From CAZHOV01 sp964534315 (GTDB lineage: Bacteria > Bacteroidota > Bacteroidia > Chitinophagales > Saprospiraceae): DNA of 40,982 bases. A program made the translations under genes and the position numbers. Positions 34,088 through 40,922 of the stretch are shown in pieces. The DNA is taken from NCBI GenBank assembly GCA_964534315.1, contig CAZHOV010000029.1:1-40982 (forward strand), read 5' to 3'. The notes under the pieces are model-generated. The model saw nothing but the letters and a program-made list of their open reading frames with translations. It was not told where the DNA came from and ran no database searches. Numbering within the stretch: position 1 is the first letter of the stretch; each line of letters begins with the position of its first letter.

Positions 34088-36136
34088 ATGCGACACACAT
34101 GTATTGCATTTCTCTTATCTGTCTTTTTCATAACCCTGGGAGCAGCTCAGCACACCCAAAACATTACCGAGCTATTCCTCGAAAATAGTCCTTATGCGGT
34201 AGAAATTTATAACGAAAGCAATATCAACTCTCCCAACCTGGAATTCTCTCCTGTTTTTTATCAAAATGGAGTGGTCTACACTAGCTCAAAGGTAAATAGC
34301 GGATTCAGAGATAAAAAGATCGACGAGACCTTCTTTGAACTCTATTATGCCGAAAGTGACCCCAATTATCGATTATTAAAGGCCAAACCTTTTTCCACCC
34401 AAATCAATTCCCAACTCCATGAAGGACCTGTTTCTTTTAATAAGGAAGGAACAGAAATGTACTTCACCCGCAATAATAGCAAGAACGGCGTGCGAAAAGC
34501 CGATGATAAAGGAATAGTCCGATTGAAAATATATATGGCCAAGCGAGGGTTGTTTGATTGGGAAGATATTACAGAACTTCCTTTCAATAATGATTACTAC
34601 TCCTGCGCTCACCCTTCATTATCAGAAAACGGAAAGCGCCTGTACTTTGCTTCTGATATGCCGGGAGGCTATGGCGGGATGGACCTCTACATGGTAGAAA
34701 AGCAAGACTATGGATGGTCAAGACCCAAAAACCTGGGGCCAAACATAAACACCGCTCAAAATGAAGTTTTCCCCTTCATCCACCCTTCAGGCACGCTCTT
34801 CTTTTCTTCTAACGGACATGAAAGCATGGGAGGCCTGGATATTTGCATGGCTGATTTGATTGAGGAAGAACCATATACTATCCGCTTACAAGCTCCGATC
34901 AACTCCGAACAGGATGACCTTGGATTCATCTTAACCAAAGATGGGGCCCGCGGTCTCTTTTCTTCTTCGAGAGCTAACGGGTTTGGGAAAGATGACATTT
35001 ATTCATTCAAAGTCAGAAAGATCTACGCCAACCCTACAGCAGCCAGCAAAGCTTTTAACTCTGCCCTAGCCCTCTTTGATATGTCAACCGGAGAACCCGT
35101 TCCAGAGGCTGCTATCAGAGTGTTTGAAAAGACCGAATCTGGCTACCTGGGCGGCCCCGATGAATTGTACAATACTGTACTGCTTCCTGTGCAGGAACAA
35201 ACCGGAGAATTAATTTTCAAACTGATCCGAAAAGAAGCCGAAGAACTGGGTGACCCCGATATGTACACCGATAAAACAGGAATGGCCCCTATCACTTTCC
35301 AGACCGAAAAGCAATACCTCATCCTGATTATGAAAGACGGTTACGAAAGCAAAGAGCTACTGCTTTCAACCTTCGGTAATTTCCGCGAATCTACGCTCGA
35401 AGTTGCGCTTGAGCCCAAACGATGCACCAATATCATCGGTACGGTTAAAAATATTGAAAATAAGGAAGCGCTGGCTAATACCCTGATCACGATCAAAAGT
35501 TCTTGCTGGGAAGATGAGGAAGTCATCATGGCTGACCAAACCGGGGCTTTCCAGTTTTGCCTGCCCACCGGTTGCGACTATATCTTTGTAGGCACCAAAG
35601 ATGGCTTTACCCGGGGTTCTCTTGATGTTTTTGCTTCTATGGTGGATGAAGGAATACCATTGGTAAGAGACCTATTCCTCGAACCCGATCAAACCGCTCT
35701 CAAAAGCCCGTCCTATCTCGTGGAGGGTACCGTTATTGTGCTCGAGAATATTTATTATGATTTCAACAAATCAGCCATCCGAAAAGGCGACGCCCGCGAA
35801 TTGGACGAACTGGCAACTATACTAAACAAATATCCCAGCATGGAAATTGAGTTGATCTCTCATACCGATGCCCGTGGCGACCGGCGTTATAATAAAAAAC
35901 TCTCTTTAGAGCGATCAGAATCTTCCAAGCAATACCTCGTTGCCCGAGGTATTGACCCGCGACGCATCAAAACCGTCGGTATGGGGGAGTCTAAAATCAG
36001 AAACCATTGTCTGGACGGTGTCAAGTGCAGCGAAGAGGAACATTTGTATAATAGACGCACCGAAGTACGCGTTACTAAAGTAGAACAAGATATTGACATC
36101 AGATATGATACCGGAAATCCAAGTTCTGTAAATTAG
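34088..36136 (+). CDS. OmpA-family protein with PD40 repeats and a regulatory-like domain
   Basis: A 682-residue protein with a signal peptide (about 1-20). Residues about 45-310 contain five WD40-like PD40 strands (EFSPVFYQNGVVYTSSK; GPVSFNKEGTEMYFTRNN; HPSLSENGKRLYFASDMPGGYGG; FPFIHPSGTLFFSSNG; GFILTKDGARGLFSSSR). Residues about 440-530 resemble a carboxypeptidase-regulatory domain (NIIGTVKNIENKEALANTLI). The OmpA domain is at about 548-665 (IYYDFNKSAIRKGDARELDELATIL and SHTDARGDRRYNKKLSLERSES), which binds peptidoglycan. It lies 39 bp after the PorP/SprF gene. This adhesin-SprF-OmpA triad recurs in Bacteroidota; the OmpA member probably anchors the T9SS outer-membrane complex to the cell wall, as PorE does. 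Confidence 0.92.
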   Translation: MRHTCIAFLLSVFFITLGAAQHTQNITELFLENSPYAVEIYNESNINSPNLEFSPVFYQNGVVYTSSKVNSGFRDKKIDETFFELYYAESDPNYRLLKAKPFSTQINSQLHEGPVSFNKEGTEMYFTRNNSKNGVRKADDKGIVRLKIYMAKRGLFDWEDITELPFNNDYYSCAHPSLSENGKRLYFASDMPGGYGGMDLYMVEKQDYGWSRPKNLGPNINTAQNEVFPFIHPSGTLFFSSNGHESMGGLDICMADLIEEEPYTIRLQAPINSEQDDLGFILTKDGARGLFSSSRANGFGKDDIYSFKVRKIYANPTAASKAFNSALALFDMSTGEPVPEAAIRVFEKTESGYLGGPDELYNTVLLPVQEQTGELIFKLIRKEAEELGDPDMYTDKTGMAPITFQTEKQYLILIMKDGYESKELLLSTFGNFRESTLEVALEPKRCTNIIGTVKNIENKEALANTLITIKSSCWEDEEVIMADQTGAFQFCLPTGCDYIFVGTKDGFTRGSLDVFASMVDEGIPLVRDLFLEPDQTALKSPSYLVEGTVIVLENIYYDFNKSAIRKGDARELDELATILNKYPSMEIELISHTDARGDRRYNKKLSLERSESSKQYLVARGIDPRRIKTVGMGESKIRNHCLDGVKCSEEEHLYNRRTEVRVTKVEQDIDIRYDTGNPSSVN

Positions 36137-36144
36137 TTTTCCTT

Positions 36145-36216
36145 CTTTGACAAATGGTGTGGAATAAAAAAGAGTAATCCTTGTTGGAATTCTATTTTAC
36201 ACAATTTTTGTCAAAG
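36145..36216. repeat. Inverted repeat downstream of the T9SS operon
   Basis: CTTTGACAAA (36145-36154) is the perfect reverse complement of TTTGTCAAAG (36207-36216). Weaker pairing continues inward (GGTGTGGAATA against TATTTTACAC), around a spacer of about 50 bases. The right arm also supplies the TTTG of a possible promoter (TTTG, 22 bp, TAATATTG at 36233-36240) for the next gene. Confidence 0.5.
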
Positions 36217-36254
36217 AATCTTAATTTTTTAATAATATTGTCGGAATAACAATG

Positions 36255-36289
36255 ATGCTCAGAATGATCCTTTAGATTGTTCTGAGCAT
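36255..36289 (+). terminator. Strong hairpin with T tract before the SDR gene
   Basis: ATGCTCAGAA (36255-36264) pairs perfectly with TTCTGAGCAT (36280-36289) over a 15-base loop, followed by a T-rich tract. It is the likely terminator of the T9SS operon, 120 bp after the OmpA-protein stop. If the promoter-like sequence at 36207-36240 is used, it would instead sit in the leader of the SDR gene, whose ATG is 22 bp downstream. Confidence 0.7.
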
Positions 36290-36310
36290 TTTTATTCTTA
36301 CCTTTACTCC

Positions 36311-37291
36311 ATGAAAATCGCAGTAACCGGAGCTACCGGCCATATTGGCGCCAACGTTGTGAGAGGCCTGCTCGACAATGGTTTTGAAGTGAAGGCCCTT
36401 TATCGTTCTGCTAGTAAACTCAGGGCCCTGGAAGGATTAGATGTTGAAAAGGCAGAGGGTAATATTCTGGATGAGGAGTATTTATCCAGGTCCTTTAAAA
36501 AGGTCGATGCAGTCGTACACCTTGCAGCTATCATTTCGATAGATGGTGATCCTGATGGTATGGTCATGAAAACCAATGCCGAGGGCCCCAAAAAGATCGT
36601 TAATGCCTGTATAAAAAACGAAGTACCCCGGCTTATCCATTTCAGTTCCATCCACGCTTATCACATTCCTCCTACCCTTCCCAAGGCTGATGAATCCTGC
36701 ACACTGGCCCTGGAAGATAAATATGCTTACAATCGCTCTAAGGCCCACGGTCAAAGAGCTGTTTTTGAGGGGGTAAAAAACGGATTGAACGTAACGGCTC
36801 TAAACCCCACCGCTGTCATTGGTCCTCATGATTATTTTGGCTCTTTATCCGGCCAAATGTTACAACAACTTTATCAGGGGAAGCTGCCTTCGTTGGTCAA
36901 AGGTGGTTATGACTGGGTAGATGTCAGAGATTTGGTCGATGCTACTGTTGCCGTCCTCAAAGATAAAGTCTATGGAGAACCCTTCCTGCTCTCCGGCAAC
37001 TGGGCAACAATAAAAGAGATTGGGCAGCTTGTCCACCAAAATGGAGGGAAAAAACCTCCCGCTATAGAACTTCCTCTATGGGTTGCCTATGTGGGCCTTC
37101 CTTTTTTAAAGACCTTCAGTAAAATAACGAACCGACCGCCTTTGTATACCGGAGAATCACTGGAAAATCTTAAACGGAAAGATGTTTGCTCCAGCGAAAA
37201 GGCAACTGAAAAGCTTGGTTACACCCCAAGACCATTGAATGAAACTATTCGAGACACCATTGAATGGTTCAAGAAAGAAGGATTTTTATAA
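36311..37291 (+). CDS. NAD(P)-dependent extended SDR (epimerase / 3-beta-HSD-like)
   Basis: A 326-residue extended short-chain dehydrogenase. The Rossmann motif is GATGHIG (7-13), with DAVVHLAAIISIDGD after beta-4, Ser in LIHFSSIHAYHIP, and catalytic Y140-x3-K144 (YNRSK). LNPTAVIGPHDY and YDWVDVRDLVDA are typical of the dihydroflavonol reductase, hopanoid-associated epimerase HpnA and 3-beta-hydroxysteroid dehydrogenase branch rather than of sugar-nucleotide epimerases. The substrate is unknown. It lies 130 bp upstream of a steroid 5-alpha-reductase-like gene on the same strand, which makes a role in sterol or isoprenoid reduction-oxidation worth considering, but that is inference. Confidence 0.85.
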   Translation: MKIAVTGATGHIGANVVRGLLDNGFEVKALYRSASKLRALEGLDVEKAEGNILDEEYLSRSFKKVDAVVHLAAIISIDGDPDGMVMKTNAEGPKKIVNACIKNEVPRLIHFSSIHAYHIPPTLPKADESCTLALEDKYAYNRSKAHGQRAVFEGVKNGLNVTALNPTAVIGPHDYFGSLSGQMLQQLYQGKLPSLVKGGYDWVDVRDLVDATVAVLKDKVYGEPFLLSGNWATIKEIGQLVHQNGGKKPPAIELPLWVAYVGLPFLKTFSKITNRPPLYTGESLENLKRKDVCSSEKATEKLGYTPRPLNETIRDTIEWFKKEGFL

Positions 37292-37421
37292 CCTAATATG
37301 GTTGATTAAGTTAATTAAGTTGATTGGTTTGATAATGAATAATTGTAAAACAGTAATTTATTACTTCATCCAATAAACATTTTAAATCAACCAATTTTAC
37401 TCAGCATTTAAATTAGAACCA

Positions 37422-38180
37422 TTGGATCAAACGACGTTTACCTATTTTATGTACGGCTGGATCATCCTGGCCATCGTTCTTTTTCCTGTCCAACTTTTTG
37501 TTACCGCCCCCTATGGCCGGCATACGAATACTTCCTGGGGCCCATTAATACCTAACAAATTGGGTTGGTTTATAATGGAAATCATCTCTCCGCTGATTTT
37601 AGCTTATTTTTTCCTCACCGGAACGGTAGAAAAGACAAGTCCCATGTGGTTTTTCTTTATCATCTGGGTATTGCATTACCTCAATCGTTCTATCATCTTT
37701 CCGCTTCGTACACGTACTACAGGCAAGAAGATCCCTGTTTTGATCGTGCTTTCTGCTATGTTTTTCAACGTGATTAATGGCTCCACAAATGGATATTTCT
37801 TAGGTTCCCTTTCAGAACCCTACCCCACCGATTGGTTTACGGACCCAAGATTTATTGCAGGTACTATTTTGTTTTTCACCGGCGTTTTCATCAATATTCA
37901 ATCAGACGAGATACTGCTCAACCTGCGCAAGCCGGGCGAGACCGGCTATAAAATCCCAAAGGGAGGCCTGTTCAAATACATTTCCTGCCCCAATTTATTT
38001 GGAGAGATTGTCGAGTGGACCGGCTTCGCCATCCTCTGCTGGAACCTTCCCGCCGCCGGCTTTGCCATCTGGACCGCTGCCAACCTGATCCCCCGGGCCA
38101 TCAGTCACCACAAATGGTATCAGCAAAAGTTTGATGATTATCCAAAGGAACGGAAAGCGGTGATTCCGGGGATTTGGTAG
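37422..38180 (+). CDS. Steroid 5-alpha-reductase family membrane enzyme
   Basis: A 252-residue polytopic membrane protein of the 3-oxo-5-alpha-steroid 4-dehydrogenase family. From TAPYGRH (28-34) to the C-terminus it follows the pattern of human SRD5A1/SRD5A2: WFIMEI gives the equivalent of the catalytic Glu (E53), LHYLNRS the catalytic Tyr (Y86). LRKPGETGYKIPKGGLF, then FGEIVEWTGFA, and the terminal HHKWY...FDDYPKERKAVIP are the NADPH-site and tail motifs. It would reduce a C=C conjugated to a ketone using NADPH in the membrane; the natural substrate in this organism is unknown. There is no in-frame ATG upstream before a stop; the TTG at 37422 is preferred over the ATG at 37449 because homology begins near residue 10. 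Confidence 0.88.
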   Translation: MDQTTFTYFMYGWIILAIVLFPVQLFVTAPYGRHTNTSWGPLIPNKLGWFIMEIISPLILAYFFLTGTVEKTSPMWFFFIIWVLHYLNRSIIFPLRTRTTGKKIPVLIVLSAMFFNVINGSTNGYFLGSLSEPYPTDWFTDPRFIAGTILFFTGVFINIQSDEILLNLRKPGETGYKIPKGGLFKYISCPNLFGEIVEWTGFAILCWNLPAAGFAIWTAANLIPRAISHHKWYQQKFDDYPKERKAVIPGIW

Positions 38181-38194
38181 CGTCGGGTTCAAAA

Positions 38195-38517
38195 CACCTT
38201 TGGTGGCTCGTAACACCAATGGTGCCGCAGGTAGAGATTTAATATTTTCCTGACAACGACCGATTGAAGCTGGCTGGTTTTACTTAAACTGTAAAGAACG
38301 TCGAGGCAGATTTTCCTAATTTATAAATTTTTAGTCTTTTGCTCCAGTGGAGCGATCTATTGGTAGTGTTTACACAGCCCCAAATTGTGAATGCTCCGGA
38401 GGGGCTTAATATTTTTACACGATTTTAAGGCTTCTTGGTTTTTATATCAAGGTGCGCTGCACCATTCTTGATCGATCGTTTTCATATGCTAATAAGATGT
38501 TGGTACGCTTTACCAAC
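38195..38517. repeat. Cluster of six small hairpin elements
   Basis: Within 330 bp there are six compact stem-loops: CACC-TTT-GGTG (38195-38205), CACC-AAT-GGTG (38214-38224), GCTCCA-G-TGGAGC (38341-38353), GCTCC-GGA-GGGGC (38393-38405), GGTGC-GCT-GCACC (38451-38463) and GTTGGTA-CGCTT-TACCAAC (38499-38517). All have 4-7 bp arms and 1-5 base loops, like the GGGTGCC-TCT-GGCACCC hairpin of the X/Y arrays. No open frame of note crosses the region. Confidence 0.7.
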
Positions 38518-38518
38518 T

Positions 38519-38891
38519 CTAAAGGCTGGTCAGGAAGGTTCTAGGTTCGATTTGAACTTCTTCATCGATAGTAGATTGAAGTTGGATAGCGTCTCGAAAA
38601 AGATTGGGGTATATAACGACTTTTGGGAGGATCGCCGTAGATAAAGGTTCTTCAGTGGAAGTAAGGGTGCCTAGCATATTTACTTTTACTACCCAAACCA
38701 TGGTCCTTCTGTCTTATCAACGCAGGGTTTAAACCCTGCGTTGATAAGACAGAAGGACCATGGAAGTTACCTTCATAGCTCCTTTCAAGACACTCATTGA
38801 ATCTTGACCATCTTAAATTTATATTTCTCTTTCCAGAACTACTAGTAAAATCATAAACCATGACTTTTGTACCTAAAAGCCTGTCTACCAA
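38519..38891 (-). pseudogene. Decayed 3' end of a T9SS type A-sorted protein gene
   Basis: Two minus-strand frames carry recognisable pieces of one protein. 38891-38652 reads INLRWSRFNECLERSYEGNFHG, resembling the L.W.T..E....ERS.DG.NF motif that precedes many type A C-terminal domains. 38701-38519 reads VWVVKVNMLGTL (compare YRLKMVDLDG) and then VVIYPNLFRDAIQLQ (compare the VYPNPFRD type A sorting signal). The pieces are in different frames and are separated by the 66-bp palindrome; upstream domains are missing. It is interpreted as a gene remnant. The match is by motif only. Confidence 0.5.
38698..38763. repeat. Perfect 66-bp palindrome
   Basis: The 33 bases 38698-38730 are the exact reverse complement of 38731-38763, with no spacer. 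The centre is GGGTTT|AAACCC and both ends are CCATGG. The symmetry stops at the next base on each side. It lies inside the T9SS gene remnant. There is no adjacent T tract, so it does not look like an ordinary terminator. Confidence 0.95.
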
Positions 38892-38953
38892 AGGTAGAGA
38901 GGGCCAACGCTCCAGTTTTTAGGTGCGGGCTGATTTCCCCTACTTTCAGTAGG
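38884..38953. repeat. Two further small hairpins
   Basis: TCTACC-AAA-GGTAGA (38884-38898) and CCTAC-TTTCA-GTAGG (38939-38953), of the same compact style as the cluster at 38195-38517. The space between 38892 and 39035 shows no gene. Confidence 0.6.
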
Positions 38954-39035
38954 CAGGCTTTCAGGGATAAAGGGCGCGGGAGAGGTTTTTCTATTTTACT
39001 GAAGTCGAACCTCACGTTAAGTTATAATTTGACCA

Positions 39036-39608
39036 CTACTTAGTTTTTTCTATTTCCAAAAACCGCACATTCGGCAGTTGCGCATCAATTTCTGCACCCG
39101 GATTATTGAACAAGTAGAATAGATACACAATCCCTCTGCCTTCCTTAAATAGCGCATACATCTTGCCATACCGCTTGGTTGAAAAGCCCTGTTTAGGTGT
39201 AAAGATGACCACCAATCCCCAGTCGGCGTTATAAGGCATTAAATCCTCTCCTTCTAAATAGTGCCCCGATAAATACTCATCTTCCGCATTGGAAGTCACC
39301 GTAGAGGCCATCAGTATCGAAGCCTTTTCCGGCCAATTCTGAAAGCTTTTCTCATCTTTGATAGGCTCGATGCGATAGCGAATATCCAGCCCTTTTTCTG
39401 GGAAACTCAACTCCAGATCATAATCACAGATCTCATTTTCCCGCCCAGGTCTCATCTTCCCCGGCACTTCGGCATACGTAGACAACTCAAAGCCAACGGC
39501 TTCTTTTTTGGCTACAAAGGAAGCAGGCAGATCGTATTGAGCGGATGCTGAAGAAAGGAACAAGGAGAAAGGAACAAGGAAGAACAGGTGTTTGAAATAT
39601 ATTTTCAT
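39036..39608 (-). CDS. Exported protein of unknown function
   Basis: A 190-residue protein with a clear signal peptide (MKIYFKHLFFLVPFSLFLSSASAQ, cleavage after about 23). The mature part is soluble-looking with alternating beta-strands (DYDLELSFPEKGLDIRYRIEP; WGLVVIFTPKQGFS; GIVYLFYLFNN) and is probably periplasmic or surface-exposed. The family is not recognised and no cysteines indicating disulfides or metal sites stand out. There is no T9SS sorting domain. It lies 32 bp downstream of the next minus-strand gene and may be co-transcribed with it. Confidence 0.75.
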   Translation of the reverse strand: MKIYFKHLFFLVPFSLFLSSASAQYDLPASFVAKKEAVGFELSTYAEVPGKMRPGRENEICDYDLELSFPEKGLDIRYRIEPIKDEKSFQNWPEKASILMASTVTSNAEDEYLSGHYLEGEDLMPYNADWGLVVIFTPKQGFSTKRYGKMYALFKEGRGIVYLFYLFNNPGAEIDAQLPNVRFLEIEKTK

Positions 39609-39620
39609 TGTTCATTACAC

Positions 39621-39639
39621 ATTACTCATTATTAATTGA
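39621..39639. repeat. Dispersed 19-bp repeat, copy 2
   Basis: Identical to 10568-10586 (ATTACTCATTATTAATTGA). It lies between two minus-strand genes. Confidence 0.6.
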
Positions 39640-39640
39640 C

Positions 39641-39967
39641 TCAAAAATCTTCCCAATCATCAATCTTCGGGGGCTTGTAGTTTTTTTTAGTATGTACTCT
39701 TTGTTTTTGTCTTTCAATAATCAACCGCGCAATGCCAATATTGGCGGGGATGGGCGCTCCGGGCATCAAGACCTCCTCCACCAGCCGCTCATCAACGTCG
39801 AGGCGATATAATAAACTCATGACAAACTCCAGCCTGTGCTCCAGCAAATAAGCCACATGATCAGCCAATACGTCAAGCATCTCCTGCTCCGATACCGGCT
39901 CCTCCTTGAGCTCCAGCTCGAAGTCCTTAATAATCAAATCCGTCGTTTCTTTTGAATAATCTCCCAT
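39641..39967 (-). CDS. Small cytoplasmic protein of unknown function
   Basis: Translation from the ATG at 39967 gives 108 residues beginning MGDYSKETTDLIIKDFELELK. The frame is open to 40057, but the extra N-terminal residues run into low-complexity repeat DNA and are unlikely to be translated. The protein is acidic and mostly helical (EQEMLDVLADHVAYLLEHRLEFVMSLLYRLDVDERLVEEVL), followed by IARLIIERQKQR and a terminal KPPKIDDWEDF. There is no signal peptide. It resembles short conserved Bacteroidota proteins of unknown function; no specific family is claimed. Confidence 0.7.
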   Translation of the reverse strand: MGDYSKETTDLIIKDFELELKEEPVSEQEMLDVLADHVAYLLEHRLEFVMSLLYRLDVDERLVEEVLMPGAPIPANIGIARLIIERQKQRVHTKKNYKPPKIDDWEDF

Positions 39968-40094
39968 GAAAAATGTATAATGTAAAATTGAAAAACTAGA
40001 AACCTCTACCCCCCTTTGTACCCCCTGCACCCTTTTGTACCCTTCTGTCATAACCATTGTGATGCACTACATGAGGGTCTTTAGCATCCCTTTG

Positions 40095-40357
40095 TACCCC
40101 TGTACCCACAGATACCTTGACACCCTGATACCTCGACACCTCCCCCCCCTATACCCTTTTGTACCCCCTTTATACCCGAATACCTCCACACCCCTGCACC
40201 CTTTTGTACCCCCTCTACCCCCTTCTGCACCCCTGTACCCACAGATACCTAGATACCCTGACACCTGGATACCTGGACACCCTGACACCTGGAGACCTAG
40301 ATACCCTGATACCTGGACACCTAGATACCCTGACACCTGGATACCTGGACACCTGGA
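40095..40357. repeat. Octanucleotide minisatellite YACCTGGA between an unknown gene and smpB
   Basis: From 40246 to 40357 the sequence is 14 consecutive 8-bp units of the forms YACCTGGA, YACCTAGA and YACCCTGA (one GACCTAGA). A second block of the same unit lies at 40113-40136 and related TACCCCTG words extend from about 40095. A phrase beginning CCCTGTACCCACAGATACCT occurs at both 40098 and 40232, showing block duplication. The region 39968-40365 otherwise has no gene; the repeat ends 8 bp before the smpB stop codon. Confidence 0.9.
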
Positions 40358-40365
40358 CACCTTCC

Positions 40366-40836
40366 CTAAAGCCTCATCTTATTCAATCGATCCAGGTCTC
40401 TTTTACTTTCTTTTTCTTTGATCGCCTGTCGTTTATCATAAGATCGTTTACCGGAAGCCAGTGCAATCTCCAGCTTGATAAGGCCTCTGTCGGAAAGAAA
40501 AATCTTGTAGGGAACGATCGTCATCCCCTTTTCCGTAACCCGCCGATGGAGCTTTTTCAGCTCCGACTTTTTTAGCAGTAATTTTCGGTCCCGGCGGGTC
40601 TCGTGGTTGTTATCGGTACCGTGGGAGTATTCCTTGATGTACATGCTTTTCACATACAATTCGCCATCTTTAAAGAAGCAATAAGCATCATTCAGGTTGG
40701 CATGCCCCTTCCGCACCGACTTTACCTCCGTTCCTTTCAGCATAATCCCTGCTTCATAGGTATCTACCAGAAAGTACTCATGTTCCGCCTTCCGGTTTAC
40801 AATCTCTAAATCACTCTTAAATTCTGATTTTGCCAT
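40366..40836 (-). CDS. smpB: SsrA-binding protein SmpB
   Basis: A 156-residue tmRNA partner needed for trans-translation and ribosome rescue. Conserved elements: NRKAEHEYFLVDTYEAGIMLKGTEVKSVRKG, then NLNDAYCFFKDGELYVKSMYIKEYSHG, HETRRDRKLLLKKSELKKL, and the C-terminal GKRSYDKRQAIKEKESKRDLDR that becomes helical in the ribosome. It is complete, with normal length and a clear ATG. The tmRNA gene itself is not seen in this window. The 3' end abuts the octamer minisatellite. Confidence 0.97.
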   Translation of the reverse strand: MAKSEFKSDLEIVNRKAEHEYFLVDTYEAGIMLKGTEVKSVRKGHANLNDAYCFFKDGELYVKSMYIKEYSHGTDNNHETRRDRKLLLKKSELKKLHRRVTEKGMTIVPYKIFLSDRGLIKLEIALASGKRSYDKRQAIKEKESKRDLDRLNKMRL

Positions 40837-40895
40837 AATTTTATACGCTATATTTCTTCTTATTGAACCCCGTTCGAGGTTCTCTCTATTTTAAA

Positions 40896-40922
40896 CTTTT
40901 CTCCCCGCATTTTATACGGGGC
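40896..40922. other. Hairpin upstream of smpB
   Basis: CCCCG pairs with CGGGG around CATTTTATA (about 40902-40920) in the 146-bp stretch upstream of smpB. A second small hairpin (GAACC...GGTTC) lies near 40866-40883. They could belong to the smpB leader or to a terminator of a gene beyond the window; no tRNA cloverleaf could be formed. Confidence 0.3.

Noticed and set aside
38435..38644. Plus-strand 69-codon frame in the hairpin-rich region
   Set aside because: Its translation is not protein-like, and it overlaps the hairpin cluster and the minus-strand gene remnant, which has better motif support.
40035..40575. Plus- and minus-strand frames with DTLTPGYLDT-type peptide repeats
   Set aside because: A period-8 DNA repeat gives a repeating octapeptide in every frame. 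There is no start context or flanking coding signal, and the plus-strand frames run antisense into smpB.
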